DNA from: Entomospira culicis | GTDB taxonomy: Bacteria; Spirochaetota; Spirochaetia; WRBN01 | Length of the DNA stretch: 64,000 nt | Assembly (NCBI RefSeq): GCF_028748145.1 | Contig: NZ_CP118181.1 | Coordinates: 1,240,211-1,304,210 of the forward strand | Reading direction: 5' to 3' | Shown here: one piece after another, positions 9,058 through 17,623 of the stretch | Numbering within the stretch: the stretch's first letter is position 1 | How the letters are laid out: each line of letters begins with the position of its first letter | Notes under the pieces: generated by a model | Told to the model about the DNA's origin: nothing | Database searches by the model: none | The model's input: the letters and a program-made list of their open reading frames with translations, nothing else | Translations under genes and position numbers: made by a program

Positions 9058-9081
9058 CCCATCCAAAACGAGGATCTTACT

Positions 9082-9111
9082 CTTGACTTTATGTTTCACT
9101 CTCTTTATCTT
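9082..9111 (+). promoter_or_regulatory. Predicted promoter for the ferritin-like/VIT gene
   Basis: TTGACT (9082-9087), 18-nt spacer, TATCTT (9106-9111), with AAAGGAG downstream at 9129-9135. Confidence 0.5.
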
Positions 9112-9145
9112 TACGAAAACATAAACCAAAGGAGTATTTCAAGAG

Positions 9146-10081
9146 ATGAACACTGCCCGCGCCTATCAGCACGTACGGCGTTTGGATACCACCGATCCTC
9201 GCTACCAGCAAGCAATTATAGCACTCATCTTTAATCTGCAAAAACGTGAACTATTCGCTGCCACAGTTTATGGTATCTTGGCAAAAAGACAAAAGGATGT
9301 GAGCAATCGCTCCATTTTAGAGCAAGTAGCAAGCGTTGAACTTAAACACCAAGCAACTTTGGAACAGTTGACGCAAAGATCCGCTACAATTTCTCGACTT
9401 AAAGTCATGATCTTCTTACTAGCCTCGCGTATTTTGGGATACACCTTCGTCTTAAAGATGATGGAAAAGAAGATCACCTTCCCCATGGATAACTTCATTA
9501 AAAGCCTGTTGATTGATTATGATGCACACTTTGAAGAGTGGTTCTTAGAAGAAGAAAAACACGAACAGATGCTCCTAAAAACTCTCGACGAGGCACGTTT
9601 ACGCTACATAAGTAGCATGGTTTTAGGTCTTAATGACGCACTCATTGAAATCACCGCTACGCTTGCTGGTTTTAGCTTATCGATGTCTAACAACCGTATG
9701 ATTTGGATTGCTGGCATGATTCTTGGTGTTTCAGCCACCCTCTCGATGGCAGCCAGCGAATACCTCTCCAACCGTAGCGAGAACAATCCAAAAGCCCTAC
9801 AGGCAGCGCTTTTATGCGGGTTAACGTATGTTTTCGTCACCATGATGCTTCTCTTACCCTACTTCATTTTTCCCGTTGATGCAAAAATGCTCGCAGTAAG
9901 TTGGATGTTGGTCATCGCCTTTTTTATTATTTTAATTTTCAATTTCTATTTATCCATCACCAAAGACCTATCCTTTAAAAAACGTTTCAGCGAGATGCTC
10001 ATCATCTCCACAGTGATTACAATGATCTCCTTTGGTGTTGGATACTTGGCTGATAATTATTTAAATACAAGTAATCTTTAA
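9146..10081 (+). CDS. Ferritin-like domain fused to a VIT1/CCC1-type metal transporter (MbfA-like)
   Basis: The 311-residue protein has two halves. Residues 1-150 form a rubrerythrin/ferritin-like helical bundle with candidate di-iron ligands: Glu in KRELFAATVY, ELKH in VASVELKHQ, and EEEKHEQ. Residues 150-311 form a VIT1/CCC1 membrane domain, with GLNDALIEITATLAGF, the loop SMAASEYLSNRSE and further TM helices. Membrane-bound ferritins of this architecture (MbfA) export iron, and sometimes manganese, across the inner membrane. The likely role here is detoxifying excess cytosolic Fe/Mn. The fusion and ligands are seen; the metal is inferred. Confidence 0.85.
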   Translation: MNTARAYQHVRRLDTTDPRYQQAIIALIFNLQKRELFAATVYGILAKRQKDVSNRSILEQVASVELKHQATLEQLTQRSATISRLKVMIFLLASRILGYTFVLKMMEKKITFPMDNFIKSLLIDYDAHFEEWFLEEEKHEQMLLKTLDEARLRYISSMVLGLNDALIEITATLAGFSLSMSNNRMIWIAGMILGVSATLSMAASEYLSNRSENNPKALQAALLCGLTYVFVTMMLLLPYFIFPVDAKMLAVSWMLVIAFFIILIFNFYLSITKDLSFKKRFSEMLIISTVITMISFGVGYLADNYLNTSNL

Positions 10082-10103
10082 ATAAATTTATAAGTGAGGA
10101 TCT

Positions 10104-11384
10104 ATGCGAAAATACGTGATTGAAGGTGGCTATCCACTCAAGGGGAAGATCACCGTGAAGGGAAACAAGAATGCGGCGCTTCCCTGTATTGCCGCGGCAT
10201 TATTAACAGACGAACCAGTTACTTTACACAATGTACCCGAAATTGCTGATGTTTTAGTGATGTTTGAGGTCATTGAAGACCTCGGTGGCAGTGTAACCAA
10301 AGAAGGCGCAGGCGTCTATCGCATTGAGAGTGTCATTAATAAAAATGAGCTTAGTAAAGAGAAAATGCAAAAAATTCGTGCCGGTATTCTCTTTGCAGGG
10401 CCCATGCTGGCGCGTAGAAATGAAGTAATTATTCCGCCTCCCGGTGGAGATGTGATTGGACGTCGTCGCCTAGACACGCACTTTTTGGCTTTTGAGGGAT
10501 TGGGTGCGCAGGTACATATCGACCAATCTTATCATGTTAAGACCAATAAGCTCGTCGGTAGTGATATCTTTTTAGACGAAGCCTCCGTAACCGCCACCGA
10601 AAATGCCATTATGGCTGCGGCGATGGCTGAAGGCACGACTATTTTACGTAATGCTGCCAGCGAGCCACATATTCAGGATTTATGTAACATGATAAACGCT
10701 ATGGGTGGTGCTATTAGTGGCATTGGCAGTAATGTCTTAACCATTGAGGGGAAGGAGAAGCTACACGGAACAACCTTTACCATTGGTTCAGACTTTATGG
10801 AAGTGGGATCGTTTATCGCCCTTGCCGCCGCCACAAAGAGTGAGTTAGTCATCGAGCATGCTGCTCCCGAAAATTTACGCATGATTCAGATGGCTTTTGC
10901 CAAACTAGGTATCTCTTGGCAAGTGGTGGGTGATGATTTACACGTTGGCACGCCCCAAGAGATGCGCATTAAAAAAGATTTAGGTGGAGCTATCCCCACC
11001 ATCGACGATGCGCCTTGGCCGGGATTTCCTGCGGATCTTACCAGTATTATGGTGGTGGCGGCAACGCAGTGTGAAGGAACCATTCTTATTCATGAAAAAA
11101 TGTACGAAAGCCGTATGTTTTTTGTTGACAAACTGATTAGCATGGGAGCTGGAATCATTCTCTGTGATCCACATCGTGCGGTTATTTCTGGTCCATCACG
11201 CCTCTCGGGCGCGGCGCAACTCGCTAGTCCAGATGTGCGTGCAGGGATGGCGATGATCATTGCGGCCTTGGCAGCTAGCGGAACGTCTACCATCTCCAAT
11301 GTTTACCAAATTGAACGTGGCTATGAAAATATTGTCGAGCGTCTTCAACAACTCGGTGCAAAAATCAAAGTGGTAGAAGAGTAA
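10104..11384 (+). CDS. murA: UDP-N-acetylglucosamine 1-carboxyvinyltransferase MurA, Asp-type active site
   Basis: MurA transfers enolpyruvate from PEP to UDP-GlcNAc, the first committed step of peptidoglycan synthesis. The 426-residue protein has KGNKNAALP near the N-terminus (the UDP-GlcNAc/PEP-binding Lys and Asn). The active-site loop reads [15 protein letters not shown], with Asp116 (GAT at 10449-10451) where most bacteria have the fosfomycin-reactive Cys115. Later motifs include the AENxI-type [19 protein letters not shown] lies before the ATG. A strong terminator follows. Confidence 0.96.
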   Translation: MRKYVIEGGYPLKGKITVKGNKNAALPCIAAALLTDEPVTLHNVPEIADVLVMFEVIEDLGGSVTKEGAGVYRIESVINKNELSKEKMQKIRAGILFAGPMLARRNEVIIPPPGGDVIGRRRLDTHFLAFEGLGAQVHIDQSYHVKTNKLVGSDIFLDEASVTATENAIMAAAMAEGTTILRNAASEPHIQDLCNMINAMGGAISGIGSNVLTIEGKEKLHGTTFTIGSDFMEVGSFIALAAATKSELVIEHAAPENLRMIQMAFAKLGISWQVVGDDLHVGTPQEMRIKKDLGGAIPTIDDAPWPGFPADLTSIMVVAATQCEGTILIHEKMYESRMFFVDKLISMGAGIILCDPHRAVISGPSRLSGAAQLASPDVRAGMAMIIAALAASGTSTISNVYQIERGYENIVERLQQLGAKIKVVEE

Positions 11385-11401
11385 CTCTTCTATCTAACCA
11401 A

Positions 11402-11434
11402 AAAGAGAGAGGATTTCCTCTCTCTTTCTCTTTA
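11402..11434. terminator. Rho-independent terminator between murA and secA
   Basis: Perfect 11-bp stem AAAGAGAGAGG / CCTCTCTCTTT (11402-11412 and 11417-11427) with an ATTT loop. T-rich DNA follows on the plus strand and an A-rich run precedes it, so it could serve both convergent genes. Confidence 0.85.
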
Positions 11435-11450
11435 AATAATCTACACCAAA

Positions 11451-14225
11451 TTACTTACCATGGCACTGCTTATACTTTTTACCCGAGCCACAAGGACAAG
11501 GATCGTTGCGCCCGACCTTCTCCACGCGTCGCTGGATATTGATCGGTTGGCTAGTCTTAGGCGGAGTTGCGCTAGGAGAAACACTTTTAGGCGCTTCTGC
11601 ACCCCCACCACCACCAGAGAGGAGGTTGCCCATGCTCTGGTGCGTACTCACCGTTGCTTTGGGGCGATTTTCCACGCTCTGCACTGGCTGGAGTTTTACT
11701 CTGAAGATACGCGCCACAATCACCCGTGCTAAGTCGTCGATCATCGCATCAAACATCTGAAAACCCTCAAGCTTATACTCCACTAGCGGATTACGTTGGG
11801 CATAAGTGCGAAGATTAACTGCCTCACGTAAGCCCTCCATCGCGTCAAGATGTTGTTGCCACTTACGGTCTAATTGACGTAAGTATTCAAAGCGCAAGAA
11901 CTTATTAAACATTTCAGGTTCAATCGCACTCGCCTTCTCACTCATATCAAGTTCAAAGAAGGTGTTCATCTCTTGCCGTTGAAGATCTAACGAAGCGTTC
12001 AAAAATTGTTCTACATCAGCAGGGGTAAACCCAAACTGCATATGCAGATCTTGCAAGAATTGCGCATCGCTACTCTCGCTCTCTTGCCGATTTTTACTCT
12101 TATGATACGCTTCCAAAAATTCACTCGTCAACTCACTTGCCGTACGGATCAAGCGACGCGACATCATCTCTTCTTTGAGAAGGCTATCGCGCAAGGTGTA
12201 AATATGTTGACGTTGGCGATTGAGCACATCATCATAATCGAGCAAATGCTTGCGTATTTCATAATTACGCTCTTCGACGCGCTTCTGTGCTCGCTCAATA
12301 GACTTAGAGACAAGACCATGTTGCAACGCTTCACCGCTGTCCATACCCCACTTACCCATCAACGCGCGGAAGCGTTCGCCACCAAAGAGACGCATCAAAT
12401 CGTCGTCTAAAGAGATATAGAATTTCGATCGCCCCGGATCACCCTGACGCCCTGCACGGCCACGCAACTGATTATCAATACGGCGACTCTCATGACGCTC
12501 AGTACCGACAATATAGAGACCACCCAGCGCTTTAATGGCTTGGTACTCCATGGCATTACGCTCGAGTTCTTTTTGATAAATCTGTTGATAGCGTTCAGGA
12601 TCTTGTTCTGGGTCAACATGTTTTCGCGCGCGAACCTCGGGATTACCGCCCAGCTTAATATCAGTACCACGCCCTGCCATATTGGTGGCAATCGTAACCG
12701 CCCCCGATGCTCCAGCTTCGGCAATAATCAGCGCTTCACGGCCATGATTCTTCGCGTTCAATACCTCGTGTGGCACGCCTGCCTTGGTCAAAACCTTCGA
12801 CAACTGCTCACTACGATCGACGCTCACCGTACCAATCAGCACAGGTTGCCCCACGCTATGGCGTTCCTTCACATCCTTAGCAATCGCTTCCATCTTAAAT
12901 TGATGGTTTAGATAGATCTCATCTTGCTCGTCATCACGGACAATCGGACGGTTGGTTGGCATAACCGCAACATCTAACTTATAAATTTTGGTAAACTCAC
13001 GCGCCTCGGTGTCAGCAGTACCGGTCATACCACTAATCTTATCATACATACGGAAGAAATTCTGAAACGTGATGGTCGCCATGGTAAGGCTACGCTTAGC
13101 CACACGGATATTCTCCTTGGCCTCGATGGCTTGATGCAAACCATCAGAGTAGCGTCGCCCGTGTAACACACGCCCGGTAAACTCATCGACAATCTGTACT
13201 TGCCCCTCAACTACCACATAATCCACATCGATAAAGAAGAGCTTATGCGCCTTCATCGCTTGGGTTACATAATGGACATACTCAAAATTCTTCCCCTCAA
13301 ACAGGCTACCTGTAATGATGCCTGCCTTCTGAAGAAGCCCTTCCATTTTATTAAAACCCGCGTCGGTAAAGAGAATACGCTTACTCTTTTCGTCGAGTTT
13401 AAAATCGCCGGTATGCACGGTTTTAATAAGCGGATCTTCTAAAGGATACTGCCCCGTAACGGGATCCTTCTCCACCTCGACAAAGTAAGAGACCAACGTG
13501 TTGACCTTCTGGATCACGGAGGTATCTTCCTCCTCGTCTGGCCCTGAAATAATCAATGGCGTTCGCGCTTCGTCGATTAAAATCGAGTCGATCTCATCAA
13601 TAATACAAAAATTACGCTCCTCACGCATGCTCTTGGCGCGCATATCCCAAGCCATATTATCGCGCAGATAATCAAAGCCTAGCTCATTATTAGTCGCATA
13701 GGTGATATCACAGGCATAGGCCTCTTTACGCGCGTTATTATCCATGTTAGGTAGGATAAGCCCCACGGTGAGTCCTAAGAAGTTGTGCACCTTCTCCATC
13801 TGGGCTTTGTCGCGAGAGGCCAGATAATCGTTCACGGTAACGATATGCACGCCTTTACCCGTGAGCGCATTGAGATAGGCAGCCGGCACGCCAGTGAGCG
13901 TCTTCCCCTCACCGGTCTTCATCTCGGTGATGCGCCCTTCATGGAGCGTGAGCGCACCGAGGATCTGGACATCGTAGGGGCGTTCACCCAAAACACGTCG
14001 ACAGGCCTCTCTGGCTAGAGCAAAGGCGCGGGGCAAGAGGCTATCCAAAGATGCGCCTGCTTTTAGCTCCTCTTTGAGCGTACGCGTTTGAAGCGGAAAA
14101 TCTTGATCGCCAAGAGCCACTGCCCATGGTTCCAACTTATTTACGGCTCGTAGATAAGGCACGAGCTCTTTGAGATCACGTTCTTGTTTTGTTCCAAACA
14201 AGCCATTTAACATCGCCGATAGCAT
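11451..14225 (-). CDS. secA: Preprotein translocase ATPase SecA
   Basis: SecA is the motor that pushes preproteins through SecYEG. The 924-residue protein starts [18 protein letters not shown]. It has Walker [10 protein letters not shown], the DEAD-type [20 protein letters not shown], the helicase motif [26 protein letters not shown] and a C-terminal zinc tail [19 protein letters not shown]. The last ligand is His, as in the Cys3His form, so a SecB or ribosome-binding tail is retained. The first ATG lies 7 nt after the predicted -10 box with no Shine-Dalgarno; a second ATG at codon 5 is an alternative start. Confidence 0.97.
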   Translation of the reverse strand: MLSAMLNGLFGTKQERDLKELVPYLRAVNKLEPWAVALGDQDFPLQTRTLKEELKAGASLDSLLPRAFALAREACRRVLGERPYDVQILGALTLHEGRITEMKTGEGKTLTGVPAAYLNALTGKGVHIVTVNDYLASRDKAQMEKVHNFLGLTVGLILPNMDNNARKEAYACDITYATNNELGFDYLRDNMAWDMRAKSMREERNFCIIDEIDSILIDEARTPLIISGPDEEEDTSVIQKVNTLVSYFVEVEKDPVTGQYPLEDPLIKTVHTGDFKLDEKSKRILFTDAGFNKMEGLLQKAGIITGSLFEGKNFEYVHYVTQAMKAHKLFFIDVDYVVVEGQVQIVDEFTGRVLHGRRYSDGLHQAIEAKENIRVAKRSLTMATITFQNFFRMYDKISGMTGTADTEAREFTKIYKLDVAVMPTNRPIVRDDEQDEIYLNHQFKMEAIAKDVKERHSVGQPVLIGTVSVDRSEQLSKVLTKAGVPHEVLNAKNHGREALIIAEAGASGAVTIATNMAGRGTDIKLGGNPEVRARKHVDPEQDPERYQQIYQKELERNAMEYQAIKALGGLYIVGTERHESRRIDNQLRGRAGRQGDPGRSKFYISLDDDLMRLFGGERFRALMGKWGMDSGEALQHGLVSKSIERAQKRVEERNYEIRKHLLDYDDVLNRQRQHIYTLRDSLLKEEMMSRRLIRTASELTSEFLEAYHKSKNRQESESSDAQFLQDLHMQFGFTPADVEQFLNASLDLQRQEMNTFFELDMSEKASAIEPEMFNKFLRFEYLRQLDRKWQQHLDAMEGLREAVNLRTYAQRNPLVEYKLEGFQMFDAMIDDLARVIVARIFRVKLQPVQSVENRPKATVSTHQSMGNLLSGGGGGAEAPKSVSPSATPPKTSQPINIQRRVEKVGRNDPCPCGSGKKYKQCHGK

Positions 14226-14232
14226 ACTTTAT

Positions 14233-14261
14233 ATTATCATATTTTTAAGGCGATTGGTCAA
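14233..14261 (-). promoter_or_regulatory. Predicted promoter abutting secA
   Basis: Minus-strand TTGACC (14261-14256), 17-nt spacer, GATAAT (14238-14233); 7 nt then separate it from the ATG. No ribosome-binding site is visible. The gap 14226-14589 otherwise holds the promoter region of the lipoprotein gene downstream. Confidence 0.65.
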
Positions 14262-14367
14262 GAGGGTAAAGAAGAATCTGCAAAGAAGGAAAAGATACGT
14301 GCTTTTCTCTTTTTTCTTCGGTTGTTGCGCTCTATTTTAGGGATAATCATCTGCTTCATTTATTACT

Positions 14368-14650
14368 TATATTCTCTTTACAAGATATTTATTAGTTCAT
14401 CAAAAGAAATACACATTTAGTGTCTAAATAACAATTCTTAAACCAAAAATATACTAAATATGCTATTTTAAGGTAAAAAGCGTTGACAGAAATAATGGCT
14501 TATTGTATGCTTTTTATACAAGGCTTGCAAAAGCGTTATCGCTAAAAAGCAAGCATATTGTACAAAAACTTAATTTAAGGAGAAGTTTTATGTTTAAACT
14601 GAAAAAAATTCTATCGTTAACCGCTATATTCGCATTGATGGTTAGCTGTA
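14368..14650 (+). repeat. Direct repeat, copy 1: promoter region and signal-peptide region of lipoprotein genes
   Basis: This stretch is repeated at 15447-15729 at a constant offset of 1079 bp. The match runs through the upstream AT-rich element, promoter, leader, AAGGAG site and the codons for the signal peptide, with scattered substitutions. It marks a tandem duplication of the whole lipoprotein cassette. Confidence 0.9.
14414..14511 (+). promoter_or_regulatory. Promoter plus conserved upstream boxes, lipoprotein gene 1
   Basis: TTGACA (14483-14488), 17-nt spacer, TATGCT (14506-14511). Upstream lie an inverted-repeat box TTTAGTGTCTAAA (14416-14428) and a second box TACTAAATATG (14452-14462) that ends 20 bases before the -35. 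Both boxes recur before the next two lipoprotein genes. Confidence 0.75.
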
Positions 14651-15363
14651 ACCCAAAAGCGCAAACGCCTAATCCAGAGGTTCCTAACCCAGAGGTTCCT
14701 AACCCAGAGGTTCCTAACCCAGAGAATCCTAACCCAGAAGATCCTAACCCAGAAGATCCTAACCCAGAGACGCCAACAGACATCCCAGTGCCCAACTTCG
14801 GAAATGGTCCTATCTTTACAGCAGTGGATACTCAACTTGACTTTAGCAATTCAGATCGTCGTTTAGAAAACTCTGTTAAATTACTTTTCGAGTATGTACC
14901 TGTACGTTCTTTTCAACACTACGAGGAAGAGATTTTAAAGGCGGGCATCTGGCAAAATAAGAAGGAACGTTATAATCACTTAATGTCATTTTCAATACGT
15001 AGTGTTGGTGGACACGTCGCAAGTTTACCCATCAAGGAACCACATGGTTCTATCGTACGCTTTGATTTCAGTAATCCGCAAGACCCCAAAGTAGAAAGCT
15101 TTTCTAGTTCTAATGATTCTAGGCCTTTCAGGTACAATCAACTCAGACCAGGAGAGCTCAATTTTACACGATGGACTAGCCAAGATGAGGATATCATCGC
15201 GCACAATGCAGCAGCCAGCGATGCATATAAAATTCATCCCAATGAAGAATTCTATGTAGTAATTGTCGCTCACACTCTTGGTAAACCCAATTTATCCTAC
15301 AGCCTCTATATCCCCATCAATACCAATGGACTTAGTCACAGTACCTATACGTTAGAAGAGTAG
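14590..15363 (+). CDS. Lipoprotein with PNPE-repeat stalk, family member 1
   Basis: A 257-residue predicted surface or periplasmic lipoprotein. Its signal peptide (FKLKKILSLTAIFALMVSC) ends in a lipobox Cys at residue 20. Seven PNPEx pentapeptides follow (15-bp DNA units, 14669-14773), which would form an extended Pro-rich stalk. The globular domain starts near NFGNGPIF and ends with NEEFYVVIVAH and a PINTNGLSHSTYTLE motif, both shared with the next two proteins. The start is the ATG with AAGGAG seven bases upstream; a longer open frame would begin inside the -10 box and is rejected. Function unknown. Confidence 0.88.
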   Translation: MFKLKKILSLTAIFALMVSCNPKAQTPNPEVPNPEVPNPEVPNPENPNPEDPNPEDPNPETPTDIPVPNFGNGPIFTAVDTQLDFSNSDRRLENSVKLLFEYVPVRSFQHYEEEILKAGIWQNKKERYNHLMSFSIRSVGGHVASLPIKEPHGSIVRFDFSNPQDPKVESFSSSNDSRPFRYNQLRPGELNFTRWTSQDEDIIAHNAAASDAYKIHPNEEFYVVIVAHTLGKPNLSYSLYIPINTNGLSHSTYTLEE

Positions 15364-15379
15364 ACGATTACTATCTATA

Positions 15380-15412
15380 AAAAGAGGAGCGATAATGCTC
15401 CTCTTTTTATTT
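15380..15412 (+). terminator. Terminator of lipoprotein gene 1
   Basis: 11-bp stem AAAAGAGGAGC / GCTCCTCTTTT (15380-15390, 15397-15407), 6-nt loop, T-rich tail. Confidence 0.85.
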
Positions 15413-15446
15413 TAATTGTGCCATAAAAAAGCCTTCATTACTTGCC

Positions 15447-15729
15447 TATATTCTCTTTACAAGATATTTATTAGTTCATCAAAAGAAATACATATTTAGT
15501 GTCTAAATAACAATTCTTAAACCTAAAATATACTAAATATGCTATTTTAAGGTAAAAAGCGTTGACAGAAATAATGGCTTATTGTATGCTTTTTATACAA
15601 GGCTTGCAGAAGAGCTATTACTCAAAAGCAAGTATATTTTACACAAACTTTATTTAAGGAGAAGTTTTATGTTTAAACTGAAAAAAATTCTATCGTTAAC
15701 CGCTATCTTCCTCTTGATGGCTAGCTGTA
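15447..15729 (+). repeat. Direct repeat, copy 2 of the lipoprotein promoter/signal region
   Basis: Second copy of 14368-14650, same orientation, no insertions or deletions up to the start codon. Together with the preceding terminator it fills the 15364-15668 gap. Confidence 0.9.
15493..15590 (+). promoter_or_regulatory. Promoter plus conserved upstream boxes, lipoprotein gene 2
   Basis: TTGACA (15562-15567), 17-nt spacer, TATGCT (15585-15590). Here the upstream box is a perfect 7+3+7 inverted repeat, TATTTAG-TGT-CTAAATA (15493-15509), followed by TACTAAATATG (15531-15541). Confidence 0.75.
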
Positions 15730-16352
15730 GTCCAAAAGTACCGACCCCTAACCCAGAGACTCCTAACCCAGAGACGCCTAACCCAGAGACGCCAACAGAT
15801 ATCCCAGTGCCCAATTTTGGAAGTGGCCCTATCTTTGAAGTAGATCGTCTCTTCGACTTTAGCACCTCACCTTTAGAGCCCTTTGAAACAGCACTTTATA
15901 GTCTACACTACGTACCCGTACGCGCCTTTGAACAGTATAAAGAAGAGGTATTAAAAGCAGGTCTCTGGCAGAATAAGAAAGGTCGCGCAATGTCCTATAT
16001 CGCCTTCAATACCGATCCCATCGGCTTTAGCGTGGCGGTAGATATCGACGGATCGCATTTGCCGATACGCTTTGACTTCAGTAATCCCCAATCACCTAAA
16101 ATACAAGACACTAAGAAGAGCTACAACATCACGCGTACAGCGCTAAACACGACATTCGATCGCTGGAGTCGTCAAGATCTCGATATTAAGGAACACAATG
16201 CATCTGCCAGTGAAGTGTACAAAATTTATCCTAATGAGGAATTCTACGTGATTATTGTAGCGGTTGCGCTGGATGTAACATTTGAAAAGATACTCTATCT
16301 TCCGATTAATATCAACGGCTTAGCACACAGCACCTACATATTGCAGGAATAA
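15669..16352 (+). CDS. Lipoprotein with PNPE-repeat stalk, family member 2
   Basis: A 227-residue lipoprotein, clearly a duplicate of its upstream neighbour. It has nearly the same signal peptide with lipobox LLMASC, only three PNPET units in the stalk, and the same N-terminal globular motif (NFGSGPIF) and C-terminal motif (NEEFYVIIV, then PININGLAHSTYILQ). The globular middle has diverged considerably more than the leader. AAGGAG precedes the ATG. It has its own promoter and terminator, so it is a separate transcription unit. Function unknown; surface exposure is inferred from the stalk. Confidence 0.88.
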   Translation: MFKLKKILSLTAIFLLMASCSPKVPTPNPETPNPETPNPETPTDIPVPNFGSGPIFEVDRLFDFSTSPLEPFETALYSLHYVPVRAFEQYKEEVLKAGLWQNKKGRAMSYIAFNTDPIGFSVAVDIDGSHLPIRFDFSNPQSPKIQDTKKSYNITRTALNTTFDRWSRQDLDIKEHNASASEVYKIYPNEEFYVIIVAVALDVTFEKILYLPININGLAHSTYILQE

Positions 16353-16372
16353 AGAATGCAAGCATCAACAAG

Positions 16373-16403
16373 AAAAGAGGAGCAAGATCGCTCCTCTTTT
16401 TTT
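16373..16403 (+). terminator. Terminator of lipoprotein gene 2
   Basis: Stem AAAAGAGGAGC / GCTCCTCTTTT (16373-16383, 16390-16400) with a T run. It is a copy of the terminator after gene 1. Confidence 0.85.
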
Positions 16404-16506
16404 CAAGGTATCTCATCCTGATAGGTATCTCTTTTTCAAAAAAAAAGCGCTTTACAGAATTTATATATTCTGTCTATAACTAATTTATAAAAAAATCATA
16501 AAAAAC

Positions 16507-16607
16507 ACATATTTAGCGCTTATTTATCTATTTTTTGCAAATTCATATACTAAATATGTTGTTTAATTAGTAAAATACTTGACAGAATAATAAGGATATT
16601 ATATCCT
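16507..16607 (+). promoter_or_regulatory. Promoter plus conserved upstream boxes, lipoprotein gene 3
   Basis: TTGACA (16579-16584), 17-nt spacer, TATCCT (16602-16607). Upstream CATATTTAGCGCTTATTTA is a degenerate version of the first box. TACTAAATATG (16548-16558) lies at exactly the same distance from the -35 as in genes 1 and 2. The rest of the 16353-16699 gap is AT-rich with no gene seen. Confidence 0.7.
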
Positions 16608-16699
16608 CTTATTAGAGGTTTTAAACATCGCCTTCTATATTCTACCACTGCTCAATATCAGAAGGTTCAACCCAAATCATTTTAAACAAGGAGAATTTT

Positions 16700-17455
16700 A
16701 TGCAAACATTTAACCCCTACGGCTTCTTAGCCATGTTAGCTCTCATAATCGTTGCTGGATGCAACCCTAAAACTCCCTCAAACAGTCCACCTATAGATGA
16801 CAACAAACCACCTATAGATGACAACAAACCACCTATAGATGACAACAAACCACCTATAGATGATAACAAACCACCTATAGATAACGGCATCTTATCTGTT
16901 GACTTTGGCCCAGGTCCCATCTTTAACCTCGTCCCCTTTTTAGACGTTCCAGCAACACATGTTGGCTACTATAACCTACACTACGTTCCTGCAAAGATGA
17001 TCGACACCTACAAACAAGATGTGCTAAAAGCTGGGACATGGATACCCAATCTGGAGGCATCACCGGTATCTAATCTTCCTTTTTATACGGATCCCTTTGT
17101 ACTAGACATCAGGGCATCACCACTTCATTTCCGCGCTCAAAAATTAGAATTCACCCCTATTACGTTAGACTTCACCGATCTTCGTAGTGCGACCCTCAAA
17201 CACGAAGAGACCACCTATCCCCTCTTCCGTGACATGGGCTACACCCTTCCCTTTGATGCGTGGTATGAGCAGGATTATGACATTACCGCTCATAATCAAA
17301 AAGCAGATGATGCCTATAAACTTAAGCCAAATGAAGAATTTTATGTCATCATTATTGGTAGCTTCACATATAAGGGCGCACATACCTTTATTCCAATTAA
17401 CATCAATGGTTTAGACCACTTTAAATTCACGTTACAAGGAGGTAGAAGAAGCTAA
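16700..17455 (+). CDS. Lipoprotein with PPIDDNK-repeat stalk, divergent family member 3
   Basis: A 251-residue lipoprotein with signal peptide and lipobox LIIVAGC (Cys21). Its stalk is four PPIDDNK heptads plus PPIDN, encoded by 21-bp repeats (about 16789-16880). The globular part shares the family frame: FGPGPIF, NLHYVPAKMIDTYKQDVLKAGTW, NEEFYVIIIG and PININGLDHFKFTLQ. The stalk sequence is unrelated to PNPE yet plays the same spacer role. AAGGAG lies upstream of the ATG, and it has its own promoter and terminator. Function unknown. Confidence 0.88.
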   Translation: MQTFNPYGFLAMLALIIVAGCNPKTPSNSPPIDDNKPPIDDNKPPIDDNKPPIDDNKPPIDNGILSVDFGPGPIFNLVPFLDVPATHVGYYNLHYVPAKMIDTYKQDVLKAGTWIPNLEASPVSNLPFYTDPFVLDIRASPLHFRAQKLEFTPITLDFTDLRSATLKHEETTYPLFRDMGYTLPFDAWYEQDYDITAHNQKADDAYKLKPNEEFYVIIIGSFTYKGAHTFIPININGLDHFKFTLQGGRRS

Positions 17456-17493
17456 AAAAATCAATTATTCTATCAACTATCAGCCGAAAAATG

Positions 17494-17526
17494 AGGGCAT
17501 GCCTAACCAGCATGCCCTTTATTTTA
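17494..17526 (+). terminator. Terminator of lipoprotein gene 3
   Basis: 9-bp stem AGGGCATGC / GCATGCCCT (17494-17502, 17510-17518), 7-nt loop, then TTATTTT. Confidence 0.85.
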
Positions 17527-17608
17527 ACACCCTTTTGATGCTTCACTTGCCAATGCCCCACCCTGCATCCCTATGTCTTTTTTACACATAGCCAAAAAAG
17601 GCAAAACA

Positions 17609-17617
17609 TGCTACAAT
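17609..17617 (+). promoter_or_regulatory. Extended -10 promoter abutting the TraB-like gene
   Basis: TG-C-TACAAT (17609-17617) matches an extended -10 element; I see no good -35. The ATG at 17624 begins only 6 nt later, with no Shine-Dalgarno. Confidence 0.6.
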
Positions 17618-17623
17618 ATCAGC

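Noticed and set aside
14503-14589. Longer N-termini for lipoproteins 1 and 2
   Set aside because: The extra codons start inside the -10 box, and the internal ATG has AAGGAG and an immediate signal peptide.
14669-16880. Short tandem repeats as a CRISPR array
   Set aside because: Units are 15 or 21 bp, directly adjacent without spacers, and in frame within lipoprotein genes.
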